Shown: piece after piece, positions 26,182-35,198 of the stretch
Position numbering within the stretch: position 1 is the stretch's first letter
Layout: every line of letters starts with the position of its first letter
Assembly: GCA_965226775.1 (NCBI GenBank)
Contig: CBDDEI010000001.1
Location: 1 to 52,069, forward strand
DNA: 52,069 bases
Direction of reading: 5' to 3'
Source of the DNA: CBDDEI01 sp965226775
GTDB lineage: Bacteria > Chloroflexota > Dehalococcoidia > SHYD01
Notes under the pieces: model-generated
What the model was told of the DNA's origin: nothing
Seen by the model: only the letters and a program-made list of their open reading frames with translations
Database searches by the model: none
Program-made: the position numbers and the translations under genes

Positions 26182-26934
26182 TTACTCGGGATCAACAGGT
26201 ATTCTTCGACCTACCTCGTACATCTTCTTGTAGTATTCCCAGGTCCAATTGTTTCCGCCGCCGCCGCCCTCATTACGAGAGATGGTCTCCTCAATGTCCT
26301 GCCAGGGAACCTCCGGCGCGGTACGGCCGGTTAGTGCAATCTCCCAGGTGAGGCGCGCCAGGTTTTCGATCTGTATAGCCCGTACCGTGGCCTCTTCGAC
26401 GTTCCTGCCGGCCACCACGTTGCCGTGGCCCTTCAGCAGCACGATGTCTTTGCGACCCATGGCCGCCATCATTGCGCCGGCAACCTCTTTGTTGTGAATA
26501 AGGAGCGCCCGAGGATACACGGGAATGCCGCCGCGGGCTACCTGAGAGCCGCCGCCATTCTGCGCGCCCACAATGGGCCGGATGGGCACACCCGTGTTCA
26601 CGCACAGCACCTGCGCCGGCGGATGCGCGTGGATCACGCAGCCCACCTCAGGCCGCATCCGAAAAACGGCCGCCCCAATGTGGCGCTCCGGCGGGATGGT
26701 CCAGCCGTCTACTGGCTCTGTGGGGATGCCGTCAAAGTTCATGCGATGTATCGCCTCTTGTTGCACGTAGCCGGGCGAAACATCGTAGTCGTTCCTGCAG
26801 CGAGCCATAAACTCATCGGCGCCGGGCACGCGTACAAAGACGTGGCCCGTGATGTCGCCCATGGACTCCAGCATGGTCAATATGCGGTGCGAAAGCACCT
26901 GCTTCTCTTTTAGTTCCTGTAGTGCGTCTGCCAT
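26182..26934 (-). CDS. Class II aldolase/adducin-family protein, subtype A (array gene 2)
   Basis: A 250-residue subtype A protein with Glu83, His102, His104 and His170 conserved. It is more diverged from genes 4 and 5 than they are from each other. A Gly/Asn-rich loop (EGGGGGNNWTWEYY) replaces the C-terminal insertion of subtype B. It follows subtype B gene 1 by 41 bp, and the two look like an original A/B pair of which genes 3 and 4 are a copy. Confidence 0.87.
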   Translation of the reverse strand: MADALQELKEKQVLSHRILTMLESMGDITGHVFVRVPGADEFMARCRNDYDVSPGYVQQEAIHRMNFDGIPTEPVDGWTIPPERHIGAAVFRMRPEVGCVIHAHPPAQVLCVNTGVPIRPIVGAQNGGGSQVARGGIPVYPRALLIHNKEVAGAMMAAMGRKDIVLLKGHGNVVAGRNVEEATVRAIQIENLARLTWEIALTGRTAPEVPWQDIEETISRNEGGGGGNNWTWEYYKKMYEVGRRIPVDPE

Positions 26935-26975
26935 AAAATACGCCTCCTCTTCCCTACGGTTGATGCCTAACGCAC

Positions 26976-27797
26976 CTAGTACTGCGTGCGTCCAACGGTG
27001 CTTTCGGCGGGAATCAACGCCCCGGCTTGGAGCATCTGCACGTAATACTCCCAGGAAGCATTGGTCATCCGGCGCGGCCCACCGCCCTGGGCTTCAGAGG
27101 CCTCCCGCATGGGCAGCCCGGAGGTCATGTTGTCTACGTCTTCCCACGGGATAGTCCATGGGACATACTCGTCGTTGCGTTGCACCTTGGCAATCTCCCA
27201 GCAAAGTCTGGCAATGTTTTCCGTCTGGATGGCCCGTACCGTGGCCTCTTCTACGTTCCTGCCGGCTACCACGTTGCCGTGGGCTTTCAGCAGCACCACG
27301 TTCTTGTTGCTCATCATGGCAACCACCGCGCGAGCCAGCACATGGTTCACGATGGTCATGGTGCGGGGATAGACTGCGACTCCCTGACGCGCGACATCGT
27401 GCCCGCCCCAGTTCTGCGACCCGACGATAGGCTTGATTTCAACATCAGCCATGCTGCACAGCACCTGCGCCGGCGGATGCGCATGGATCACGCAGCCCAC
27501 CTCCGGACGCGCCGTGAACACACCCACGCCTATGAAGCGCTCACCCGACATGGTGTACCCCGCTAGCAACGGCTCCGTGGCCTCACCCGAGGTGATGTCC
27601 ACGCGATGCAGCGAGGTTTGGGTGATGAACGCTGGGGAAACATCGTTGTCGTCATTCCGACAGCGATAGTAGAACTCGTTCGTATCCGGGATTTTAAGCA
27701 TCACGTGCCCGGTTATATCGCCCATAGACCCGGTCATCACCAGGATGCGGTGGGAGAGCACGCTTTTGCGCTTAATCTCTTCGATGGTATCGGCCAT
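26976..27797 (-). CDS. Class II aldolase/adducin-family protein, subtype B (array gene 1)
   Basis: A 273-residue subtype B protein, the first gene of the array. Metal residues Glu86 (MSGERF), His105, His107 (IHAHPPAQ) and His173 (LKAHGNVV) are present. The C-terminus carries the same insertion type as gene 3 (EASEAQGGGPRRMTNASWEYY). AGGAGGTCTTGA precedes the ATG. A large palindrome (27875-27910) lies about 80 bp upstream and may belong to the promoter region or be a terminator remnant. Confidence 0.87.
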   Translation of the reverse strand: MADTIEEIKRKSVLSHRILVMTGSMGDITGHVMLKIPDTNEFYYRCRNDDNDVSPAFITQTSLHRVDITSGEATEPLLAGYTMSGERFIGVGVFTARPEVGCVIHAHPPAQVLCSMADVEIKPIVGSQNWGGHDVARQGVAVYPRTMTIVNHVLARAVVAMMSNKNVVLLKAHGNVVAGRNVEEATVRAIQTENIARLCWEIAKVQRNDEYVPWTIPWEDVDNMTSGLPMREASEAQGGGPRRMTNASWEYYVQMLQAGALIPAESTVGRTQY

Positions 27798-27874
27798 TCA
27801 AGACCTCCTCTTCACAACTTGCTGCTGTGCTATGCACACAGGCTCATGAACTCCCTGCCCCGTACTTTATACTG

Positions 27875-27910
27875 CTAGAAGCGGCGCGTTGCAACACGCG
27901 CCGCTTCTAG
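27875..27910. repeat. Large perfect palindrome upstream of the aldolase array
   Basis: A 15-bp perfect stem (CTAGAAGCGGCGCGT and its complement) around a 6-base loop. No T run follows on either strand. It sits between the array and the downstream end of the Rieske gene; a terminator, an mRNA leader structure or a binding site are all possible. Confidence 0.6.
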
Positions 27911-28003
27911 TAGCGCGCTAGCTCAATGTCAATGGCTTAGCTGTCTTGCCACGCCTCGTAGAAGTCGAACGGGCGGCGTGCTTGGCGCAGTTCCTTAAAA
28001 AAG

Positions 28004-28037
28004 TTGGGCCGACACGATTACTTTCGTGTCGGCCCAA
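28004..28037 (-). terminator. Rho-independent terminator of the Rieske oxygenase gene
   Basis: Perfect 14-bp stem TTGGGCCGACACGA/TCGTGTCGGCCCAA with a 6-base loop, followed on the minus strand by CTTTTTT, 31 bp after the stop at 28069. Confidence 0.9.
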
Positions 28038-28068
28038 GCCTATGCCGTATTAGAGTGCTGCGAGAGGA

Positions 28069-29493
28069 CTACACCGGATCCTTCATACCTTCTTTAATCT
28101 GCTCTGCGTAGGTCCCCTGCGCAATCTCCAAGGTCTTGAGGTCGTTCTCTCGCACCATGACCTCGCCCAATTCCTGCGCTACCACTTCCGGATCGGAGGG
28201 CGTCACGCCACGGGCGTGCTCGGTGAAGAGCCTGCGCATGCCCACTACCACGGAGTCGGTGGAGGAGAGGTATTCGGGCTGGTCGTACTGCCCGTACATC
28301 TCCGCAAAGACGTCCTGGTTGCGGAAGTTGTAGTTCTTCATCCAGTTGCGCACGGGCCAGGTAGCGCCCTTCACTACCCGCGTCGCCAGGCTCGGCGGCT
28401 CAGCGTACCGCTCCACATTCAGGTACACCATGCGGGTCAGGCCTTCCTCTACCGGCACCGGCCAGCGAGTATCTCGGTACTTGTCATTGGTGCCCGCAGT
28501 GCGAGACATGCCGGGGAGGCAGGTGCCATTCCAGCGGTCCGGTACGTTCCGCGTCGGCTGGAAGTTGCCGGTCCGCTTCTCCCGCTGGCGCCTCGAACGC
28601 CGGTCGGCAATCCACGACCACAGCCGCCGCCAGCGGTGCAGGGGCCATACGCCCTTCACTCCAGGGTAGTACATCTGATAGGGAATCTTGCCATCTTCGT
28701 CGTAATAGTAGCGGTCCACCGGCGCCTTGGTCCCGTCCTGCTTGTAGTGGACGGCATGGTTGTCCACTATCTGGACACGATAGCCAAAGGGTGTCCGCGG
28801 TCGTCCGCCCAGCATGCCGCTCTGGAAGAGCACTGTGAGCGAGTTGCGATGGGTGAAGAATGCGTTGTGCGCATCCAGCGTATTTTCCAGGGTCAGGATC
28901 CAGTTGCACGGGATCATATAGAACGCAGGTCGGTAGATGTTGTTTGGCTCAAACATCTCCGGGGGAATATCCTCCCGCGGGTCAACCGGCTCGCCTTCAC
29001 CCATCCACACAAACACTAGCCCAAGCAGGGTGATGGTCGGGAAGGCTCGGGCCTTCAGCTGCCCCACCATGCGTGAGTCGGGTCCCTCCGTTATGAAGGC
29101 CACACAATTGCCGTCGCCGTCAAAGGTTGCGCCGTGGTACGGGCAGGTCAGAAAACCCTTGAAGAAGCAGTCGCCGTTGGAGAGGTAAACGCCGCGGTGC
29201 GGGCAGACGTCTAGCAGCGCCTTCACTTCGCCGTCTTCGCCGCGGAAGAAGGCCAGGTCTTTGCCCAGCATGCGGAGCACCGTCGGCTTCTTAGAATCTA
29301 TGTCTTTGGCCGGCATCGCCGGATACCAGTACTCTTGGTAACCTAGCGCGGGAATGCGGCTTCGTCGATCTCGAGGATCCGTGGGCTGCTTGAACTCCGG
29401 CGGCGCGTACCGGGGCTGCGTGCCCCTGGGCATATGCTTATAGCCACCCGGATAGCCGCCGATGATGCTCTGTATACCAGACAATAAAAACAT
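28069..29493 (-). CDS. Rieske non-haem iron oxygenase, large subunit
   Basis: A 474-residue ring-hydroxylating-type oxygenase. The Rieske [2Fe-2S] site is C97-P-H99-R and C117-P-Y-H120 (CPHRG, CPYHG). The mononuclear iron site in the catalytic domain shows ENTLDAHNAFFTH with Asp207, His209 and His215. The N-terminus has a hydrophobic start (FLLSGIQSIIGGY) without a clear cleavage site. The ATG at 29493 is chosen because AGGAGG lies 7 bases upstream; an in-frame ATG at 29517 precedes that site. It needs an electron donor; two small Rieske ferredoxins and a GltD-like flavoprotein lie within 10 kb. Diverges from the SDR gene at 29774. O-demethylation or hydroxylation of an organic substrate is likely. 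Confidence 0.9.
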   Translation of the reverse strand: MFLLSGIQSIIGGYPGGYKHMPRGTQPRYAPPEFKQPTDPRDRRSRIPALGYQEYWYPAMPAKDIDSKKPTVLRMLGKDLAFFRGEDGEVKALLDVCPHRGVYLSNGDCFFKGFLTCPYHGATFDGDGNCVAFITEGPDSRMVGQLKARAFPTITLLGLVFVWMGEGEPVDPREDIPPEMFEPNNIYRPAFYMIPCNWILTLENTLDAHNAFFTHRNSLTVLFQSGMLGGRPRTPFGYRVQIVDNHAVHYKQDGTKAPVDRYYYDEDGKIPYQMYYPGVKGVWPLHRWRRLWSWIADRRSRRQREKRTGNFQPTRNVPDRWNGTCLPGMSRTAGTNDKYRDTRWPVPVEEGLTRMVYLNVERYAEPPSLATRVVKGATWPVRNWMKNYNFRNQDVFAEMYGQYDQPEYLSSTDSVVVGMRRLFTEHARGVTPSDPEVVAQELGEVMVRENDLKTLEIAQGTYAEQIKEGMKDPV

Positions 29494-29773
29494 GGCTGCT
29501 CCTCCTAGCGTGAACAACGTTGCGTTAGGAACTGTCTGCCAATCTTATACTGACCGACATATAGTATGTCAAGCACAGGCGCGACTCTATAGTAGGTAAC
29601 ACGGGATGAGTGAGCGCTCCGTGAGATTGTAGAGAAAGTCGCCACGCCTACGCAGCAGCATTTGTAGAGACAATGAGCTTATGCTACACTCCGACCACTT
29701 TGGATTTTGGAAGCCCAGCCAGGCACGATGGCTGAGGCAGTTCGACGAACACCTAAATAATTAGGAGGGAACT

Positions 29774-30655
29774 ATGACAATGGAAAAGAAAGCGCTCGAT
29801 CCCCTGGCCCGTGGCGCACGGCGCTTTGAGGGCAAGGTCTGCGTGGTTGCCGGCGCCGGTCAGGGCATTGGCCTGACCGCCGTTCGACGCCTGGCTACAG
29901 AAGGCGCAACCGTCGTGGTCGGCGACTGGGCCGAGGACATCGCTCAAAAGGCCGCCAAGGACGTTGAGAGCATCGGCGAAAAGGCCAGCGTCCATATTGG
30001 CGACTATCGCAGCTGGGACGGCTGCCATGACCTTATCAACCATACCGTGGAGAAGTGGGGCCGTATCGATTCTCTCATCGTCATCGTTGGCGGAACGGTC
30101 TGGAGCTATCCGTACCAGTACAATACCGAACAGCAGATTATCGAGACCGTCAACAAGAACTTCTACCCCACCATGTACTGCGTGCATGCCGCGTTGCCAT
30201 ACATGATTGAGCAGCACGAAAAGTCCAGCGATGGCGTTGGCGGCAACATCGTCACCCTGGCTACACACGCACTGGTTGGTCTGAACCGAGTGCCCTACGC
30301 CGCCTCCAAGGGCGGACTCATTGGCCTGACCCTCTCCTTGAGCAAGGAAGTTGGCCGCTACGGCATCCGGGTCAACTGTGTAGCCCCTTCTCAGAACGAC
30401 GGCAAAGAGCAGGTCTACCGGCGAGACTACAACCTGGAGTTCGTCGCCAAGAGCGAAGTGCCCAAAGAGGCGGAGATCGCCCAGCCCGTGGACGAATCCG
30501 GCAACCGTCAGGAGCGTCCGTTGTCCCTCGGCCTGAACCGGCCCGCAATGGTGGAAGAAGTTGTCTCCGCGATCGCGTTCATGGCTTCCGACGATGCCGG
30601 CTACATCAGCGGTCAGGTGCTTTCTGTAGGCGGCGGCGAGACCTTCCCCTTCTAA
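29774..30655 (+). CDS. SDR-family oxidoreductase
   Basis: A 293-residue short-chain dehydrogenase. The cofactor motif G27-A-G-Q-G-I-G33 (VVAGAGQGIGLTA), the catalytic Y175-xxx-K179 (PYAASKGG) and the C-terminal GQVLSVGGG are typical of classical SDRs. The position usually held by catalytic Ser reads Thr-Leu-Ala-Thr, so a Thr may serve. AGGAGGGA precedes the ATG. It is followed 87 bp later by the amidohydrolase and diverges from the Rieske oxygenase, pointing to a shared catabolic pathway (inference). Confidence 0.9.
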   Translation: MTMEKKALDPLARGARRFEGKVCVVAGAGQGIGLTAVRRLATEGATVVVGDWAEDIAQKAAKDVESIGEKASVHIGDYRSWDGCHDLINHTVEKWGRIDSLIVIVGGTVWSYPYQYNTEQQIIETVNKNFYPTMYCVHAALPYMIEQHEKSSDGVGGNIVTLATHALVGLNRVPYAASKGGLIGLTLSLSKEVGRYGIRVNCVAPSQNDGKEQVYRRDYNLEFVAKSEVPKEAEIAQPVDESGNRQERPLSLGLNRPAMVEEVVSAIAFMASDDAGYISGQVLSVGGGETFPF

Positions 30656-30742
30656 GCAAAATTGTCAACTTATTGGATAGTTTGGTAATCTTGCATCATA
30701 CGCGGACTACCAACTGTCTAACCTAACGAGCGGAGGACTCTC

Positions 30743-31906
30743 ATGGCTGAACTAAAGATTTTCTCAGCGGATTCTCACGTCAGCGAGCCTGGCGACCTCT
30801 GGGAAAAGCGGATTGATAAGGAGTTCCGGTTCCGTGCTCCCCATATGAGACGGCTGGAGCGAGACGGCAAGATGCAGGACCTCTTCTTCTATGAAGGGTT
30901 CCCACCGCACCCGGTAGGCGTAGGTTTGGGCGCGGCCCAGCGCGTGGGCGCCCGTCCTGATGCGGCGATAGGCTCCACCTTCCGTGACGAGCAAAAGGGT
31001 TACAACGATGCCCTGCCCGGCGGCTGGAACCCTGAGGCCCGCCTCAAAGACCAGGACATTGACGGCGTGGAAGGCGAGCTACTCCATTGCACCATTGCCT
31101 TCCGCATGTTCTGGATGCGAGACGCCAAGCTCCAACGCGCCATCTTCCGGGCCTACAACGACTGGCTGGCAGAGTTCTGCAGCTACAGCCCCAACCGCCT
31201 CGTTGGCGTGCCTCTCATCTCGCTTTACGATGTAGATGAGGCGGTAAAGGAGCTGTATCGGGCGCACAAGATGGGCCTAAAGGGCGCAATGATCGGGCTT
31301 TCTCCGCCATCGTCTTGCCCGCCCTACTCCTCTACGGCCTACGACCCCTTCTGGGCAGCCATGCAGGAGGTAGATCAGCCCATAGTCCTTCACGAGATCA
31401 CCGGCGGCGGCTTTGAGAGCCCCCTCTCACCCTCGTCCTACTGGGACGACAACTTCTCCCTCGGCCTGCTTATCCGGCCTCACGAGATCCAGAGGACGCT
31501 GGCCCAGCTCATCATGTCCGGTGTTTTTGAGCGTTTTCCTGCGCTAAAGACCATCTCCGCGGAGAACGGCACGGACTGGCTGCCCTACTACGTGCGGCGG
31601 CTTGAGCGCGCGGCTAGGGGACCCTTCTCCTTCCCCACCAAGCTCTCCCTCTCACCCATCGAGTACTTCCGGCGCAACGTCTGGTTCTCGTACATCAATG
31701 AACCGCATGCAGTGCGAGACCGGGATCTGCTGGGCGAAGAGAAGCTCATGTACGCCACGGACTACCCCCACAGCGCATCGGTGTGGCCCGAGTCCATGAA
31801 GCTGGTTGAGCGAGACCTCAGCGATTTCCCAGAGGCAGAGCGGGCGGCTCTCATTCGAGACAACGTTCGGAAGCTCTACAACCTCCCGGCGCCGGTGCTC
31901 GCCTAA
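30743..31906 (+). CDS. Amidohydrolase 2 family (PF04909-type) metal hydrolase/decarboxylase
   Basis: A 387-residue TIM-barrel protein. The N-terminal ADSHVSEPGDLW, central LHEITGGG, AENGTDWLPYYVRRLE and C-terminal YATDYPHSASVWPES are hallmarks of the amidohydrolase-2 family, which includes ACMSD-type decarboxylases and ring-cleavage hydrolases. The first motif is D-S-H rather than H-x-H, as often in this subgroup. GCGGAGGACTCTC precedes the ATG. Placed after the SDR gene, it could cleave or decarboxylate a product of the Rieske/SDR steps (inference). Confidence 0.88.
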   Translation: MAELKIFSADSHVSEPGDLWEKRIDKEFRFRAPHMRRLERDGKMQDLFFYEGFPPHPVGVGLGAAQRVGARPDAAIGSTFRDEQKGYNDALPGGWNPEARLKDQDIDGVEGELLHCTIAFRMFWMRDAKLQRAIFRAYNDWLAEFCSYSPNRLVGVPLISLYDVDEAVKELYRAHKMGLKGAMIGLSPPSSCPPYSSTAYDPFWAAMQEVDQPIVLHEITGGGFESPLSPSSYWDDNFSLGLLIRPHEIQRTLAQLIMSGVFERFPALKTISAENGTDWLPYYVRRLERAARGPFSFPTKLSLSPIEYFRRNVWFSYINEPHAVRDRDLLGEEKLMYATDYPHSASVWPESMKLVERDLSDFPEAERAALIRDNVRKLYNLPAPVLA

Positions 31907-31944
31907 GCGGAGTTCCCGCACACACCTTAACGAACGGCACTCAG

Positions 31945-31975
31945 AAGAGGTGGCCTCATACGAGGCCACCTCTTT
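31945..31975 (+). terminator. Rho-independent terminator of the amidohydrolase gene
   Basis: Perfect 13-bp stem AAGAGGTGGCCTC/GAGGCCACCTCTT with a 4-base loop and TTTA after it, 39 bp past the stop. Confidence 0.85.
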
Positions 31976-32014
31976 ACGCAACTTGGGTGCTTTCTCTGAA
32001 GGAGCAAGCTGGTC

Positions 32015-32401
32015 GTGTCTTATTTTCTCACGCTCGGAAAAGCCGCCGATTTCCCTGACGGCAAGATGCGCGCCTTCGACATAGGCGGCTACGAGATCGC
32101 CGTTGCCCACGTTGGCGAGAAATACTATGCCTTTCGGAACGCCTGCACCCACCAGCAGGAATACCTCACGGACGGCTTCCTCACCCGAAGCCATCAGATC
32201 ATCTGCGCGTATCACGAGGCAGAGTTCGATCTGGCCTCGGGCGTCGTGCAAGCGGGTCCAGCCCTCTATCCGCTTCCCACCTTCCCGGTGCGCATTGAAG
32301 AAGACAACCTCCAAGTAGAGTGGCCCGGGGAGGTGCTTCAAGAGGCCATCAAAGAGGTAGACCACAGTGATGAAGACCGGTCTACCGAGTACGTCATGTA
32401 A
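32015..32401 (+). CDS. Rieske [2Fe-2S] ferredoxin-like protein
   Basis: A 128-residue protein with a complete Rieske site, CTH and CAYH separated by about 16 residues (ACTHQQEYL, IICAYHEAEFDL). It starts at GTG with AAGGAGC upstream. The size and soluble character fit an electron-transfer ferredoxin for a Rieske oxygenase. An acidic C-terminal tail (EVDHSDEDRSTEYVM) extends beyond the usual domain. It follows a terminator, so its transcription is separate from the amidohydrolase unless read-through occurs. Confidence 0.87.
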   Translation: MSYFLTLGKAADFPDGKMRAFDIGGYEIAVAHVGEKYYAFRNACTHQQEYLTDGFLTRSHQIICAYHEAEFDLASGVVQAGPALYPLPTFPVRIEEDNLQVEWPGEVLQEAIKEVDHSDEDRSTEYVM

Positions 32402-32779
32402 TGCTTGGACGAGGCCCTACTAGCACCGCGTCAGTAGAGGCTAGGTACTCCGGCTAGTCGTACCCCATTTTCCATTGCATGCGCCTGGTGCATGCGCCTG
32501 GCATCGTCTCTTTAGCCTCGCCCGTTAAACATGAAGAACGTATAAATAAAGCATGATTGACTTGTCACATCGCCGTCATCATTATTGGCAGAATTACTCA
32601 CTCTATAGAGCATTACCTGAGCAAATCATGAGCTTCTAATGACTTGCTCATTATCTCGTCATCTTTTACACTTAGCGTTCAGAGAGGTTTCCGCTGGCAA
32701 TTGCAGGCGGGATTAGTCTCCTATTGGCAAGATTCGCATATGTTGAGCGCCTTTGGGCTCAACACAGAAAGGAAAAGCA
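32402..32779. other. Gene-free stretch before the first binding-protein gene
   Basis: No coding sequence is supported. It holds a perfect 13-bp tandem duplication (TGCATGCGCCTGG at 32476-32488 and 32489-32501) and a weak sigma70-like pair TTGACT (32558-32563) and CATTAT (32580-32585), about 195 bp before the start at 32780. The composition is AT-richer than the neighbours. Confidence 0.35.
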
Positions 32780-34597
32780 ATGCGGTTAGTGAGCATACTG
32801 TTGCTGACAACTGGCTTATTCGCCTTAGCATGTGGCCAGGCGGCGGCACCAACTACACCCGCTGCACCTGCAGCATCCGACTCATCTGCTGCAGCACCCG
32901 CAGCTACGGCAGCACCCGCCTCATCTGCTGCCGCACCCGCTGCACCCGCTGCTACGGCAGCACCCGCCGCAGCAATGAAGGACGAGAAGGTCGTAGAGGT
33001 GCAGAAGCAAGCCGTTGAGAAGCTCGCCAAGCAAGCGGAGCAGCAAGCAGAGCTGAGCTGCGAGCCCGGCAAAGAGCACTGGCGCACTGACGGACCGCCC
33101 ACCCGCGGCGGCATCCTCACCTGGGCCACCGGCGAGTTCTCCCACCTAGACCCCACCGGCGCCAGCCGAGCCGGCACCGGCCAGGGCCAAATCTTCAATA
33201 GCCTTATGGAGAAGCGCGGCTGCTTCTACGAGGACACCGTATTGAAGGGTAGCCTCGCAAAGTCCTGGGAATCCAAGGATGCACAGACCTGGACCGTGAA
33301 GCTGCGGGACGATGTACTCTGGCAGAACGTCCCCCCGGTCAACGGACGCAAGTTCACCTCCGCGGATGTCCTCTGGAACGCCAACTATCACGTCGCTGAG
33401 AAGACCCGCTATCGCAGCTACTTCGATGGCGTCGATGTCTCCGCTCCCGATGACTACACCGTCGTCTTCAAACTGAAGGCCCCCGACCCCGACTACATGT
33501 GGAAGTGCTGCTTCTACACCACCAAGCTCGTCGCCAACGAGGTCTTTGACGCCGACGGCGACTTCAAGTCCAATGCCGTCGGCACCGGCGCATGGATGGT
33601 CGACAAGATAGAGCTCAACTCCGAGGTCCGGCTCAAGCCACATCCGAAGTACTACGAGATGGGCAAAGACGGCAAGCCCCTCCCCTACATGGGTCAGGTA
33701 CGCAATCTGGTCCTCCCCGACTACGCCTCGTGGGTCGCCGCCCTGCGGGCTGGCAAGCTGGATGTCCCCGGTTTCTCCGGCATCCTCGCCCAGGACGTCC
33801 CCTCCCTCAAGGAGTGCTGCCCCCAATTGCAGTTCGCCGTCCAGAACCGCCATTCCAACTCCTCCCTCTGGTTTAACCTCGACAAGGAGCCCTGGAACGA
33901 CGTCCGTGTGCGCAAGGCTGCCCGGCTCTCCATCAACCGCGAGGACATCATATCCAGCTACGAGGGCCAGGCCGGCCACGCAGGCTATATGCCCCCTGGA
34001 TTCAAGGAGTTCCTCCCCGCAGAAGACAAGCTGATCGAAATGTTTAAGCAGGACGTTCCCGCCGCCTTGGCGCTGATGAAAGAGGCCGGTTACGGCCCGG
34101 ACAACCCCGTTACCGCCACCATCAGGACCGGCTCAACGTATGCAACCCAGGCCGAGGTCGTGCAGCAGCACCTCGCCGCCATCGGCATCAACTCCTCCGT
34201 TGAGGTCATTGGCCGAGGCTTCACTCCTATCCTTCAGGAGCACGCGAAGGAAGGCAACCTAGATCTGGGCTGGGGCAACCTTGGCAGCGTCTTCTTCCCA
34301 GGCTACTGGATGGGCGACGTGATCAGGACCGGCAGTTCCCAGAACTTCCCCGGCCTCAGCGATCCCAAGATAGACGAGCTGGCCGACGCACAGAGTCGAG
34401 AGACGGATCCTGCGAAACGGGCGCTGATATTCACCCAGATCCAGGAGCGCCTCTACGAGCTCATGCCATGGGTGCCTACCGTTGGCGGCCACTACCAGCG
34501 CGTGATTGGATGCCGCGTGAAGAACATGCCGCTCTACCAGCACAACCACAACTCCTACTTTGTGGTCACCGCCTGGCTGAACGACAACGGCTGTTAA
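32780..34597 (+). CDS. ABC transporter substrate-binding lipoprotein, family 5 (copy 1)
   Basis: A 605-residue peptide/opine/nickel-type (SBP_bac_5) binding protein. The leader MRLVSILLLTTGLFALAC ends in a Cys as a lipoprotein anchor. A long Ala/Pro/Ser/Thr linker and a short Lys/Glu/Gln helix (EVQKQAVEKLAKQ) precede the mature domain, which has RGGILTWATGEFSHLDPTGAS, LAKSWE and RKAARLSINREDI, as usual for the family. Cysteines are unusually numerous (KCCFY, KECCPQ, VIGCR and a C-terminal NDNGC). The ATG at 32780 is preferred because AAAGGAAA precedes it. No permease or ATPase gene is nearby. Copy 2 (35432-37249) is the same length and nearly identical. Confidence 0.88.
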   Translation: MRLVSILLLTTGLFALACGQAAAPTTPAAPAASDSSAAAPAATAAPASSAAAPAAPAATAAPAAAMKDEKVVEVQKQAVEKLAKQAEQQAELSCEPGKEHWRTDGPPTRGGILTWATGEFSHLDPTGASRAGTGQGQIFNSLMEKRGCFYEDTVLKGSLAKSWESKDAQTWTVKLRDDVLWQNVPPVNGRKFTSADVLWNANYHVAEKTRYRSYFDGVDVSAPDDYTVVFKLKAPDPDYMWKCCFYTTKLVANEVFDADGDFKSNAVGTGAWMVDKIELNSEVRLKPHPKYYEMGKDGKPLPYMGQVRNLVLPDYASWVAALRAGKLDVPGFSGILAQDVPSLKECCPQLQFAVQNRHSNSSLWFNLDKEPWNDVRVRKAARLSINREDIISSYEGQAGHAGYMPPGFKEFLPAEDKLIEMFKQDVPAALALMKEAGYGPDNPVTATIRTGSTYATQAEVVQQHLAAIGINSSVEVIGRGFTPILQEHAKEGNLDLGWGNLGSVFFPGYWMGDVIRTGSSQNFPGLSDPKIDELADAQSRETDPAKRALIFTQIQERLYELMPWVPTVGGHYQRVIGCRVKNMPLYQHNHNSYFVVTAWLNDNGC

Positions 34598-34620
34598 CTA
34601 CCCACCTTCCTTCGTAAGGA

Positions 34621-34653
34621 AACGAGGCCTCGGAATCACTCCGGGGCCTCGTT
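34621..34653 (+). terminator. Rho-independent terminator, copy 1
   Basis: Stem AACGAGGCCTCGG/CCGGGGCCTCGTT (one mismatch) followed by GTTTG. The same structure recurs 2652 bp downstream after copy 2. Confidence 0.8.
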
Positions 34654-34839
34654 GTTTGCTCAATCCCAAACGCAGAGAGGGGTGCGTATGGGTAGACGCA
34701 TCCTTACCCTTCATGCTACTTTGTGACGCGGAACACGCAGGCCGCCTGAACCAAGTTTGTTAAGGCTATGGCCTGCAAGCGGACGCCTCCGTACACAAGA
34801 GGCATCCCTAGACTACAGATACTTGATTAGGAGACGCGA

Positions 34840-35148
34840 ATGGCGGACTTTGTAAAGGTAGGCGAAACGAGCGAGATTGCACCGGGCCGAATGCAATACT
34901 ATACGGTGAACAAGAAGGAGGTCTGCATCGCCAACATTGACGGCATGTTCTATGCGGTGGACGACCTCTGCTCTCACGCGGAGTGCAACATCTCGGACGG
35001 TGACATAGAGGGCGAGACCATTACTTGCCCCTGCCACGATAGCTCCTTTGATGTGCGGACAGGAGAACCCAACCACCCCCCCGCTACGGAGCCCCTTGCC
35101 ACCTTTGAAGTAAAGATTGAGGGCAACGATATCCTGATCCTCATCTAA
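34840..35148 (+). CDS. Rieske ferredoxin (NirD/naphthalene-dioxygenase-ferredoxin type)
   Basis: A 102-residue protein with Rieske motifs LCSHAECNISDGDIEG and ITCPCHDSSFDVRTG, the standard small ferredoxin of multicomponent oxygenases. AGGAGACGCGA precedes the ATG. It lies between the two near-identical binding-protein genes, each of which has its own terminator, and has its own hairpin downstream, so it is probably a separate transcript. Likely donor to the Rieske oxygenase at 28069-29493 or another one outside the window. Confidence 0.92.
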   Translation: MADFVKVGETSEIAPGRMQYYTVNKKEVCIANIDGMFYAVDDLCSHAECNISDGDIEGETITCPCHDSSFDVRTGEPNHPPATEPLATFEVKIEGNDILILI

Positions 35149-35198
35149 GTCCTCACAGAGCGCACACCATTCCATTGCGCTCCTATGAGGTAGGTGCA

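Noticed and set aside
31652..32365. 237-residue minus-strand open frame
   Set aside because: Spans the end of the amidohydrolase, a terminator and the Rieske gene on the opposite strand; no family-like sequence.
33146..33979. 277-residue minus-strand open frame, repeated at 35573-36505
   Set aside because: Antisense to both copies of the binding protein; it repeats only because the binding-protein gene is duplicated.
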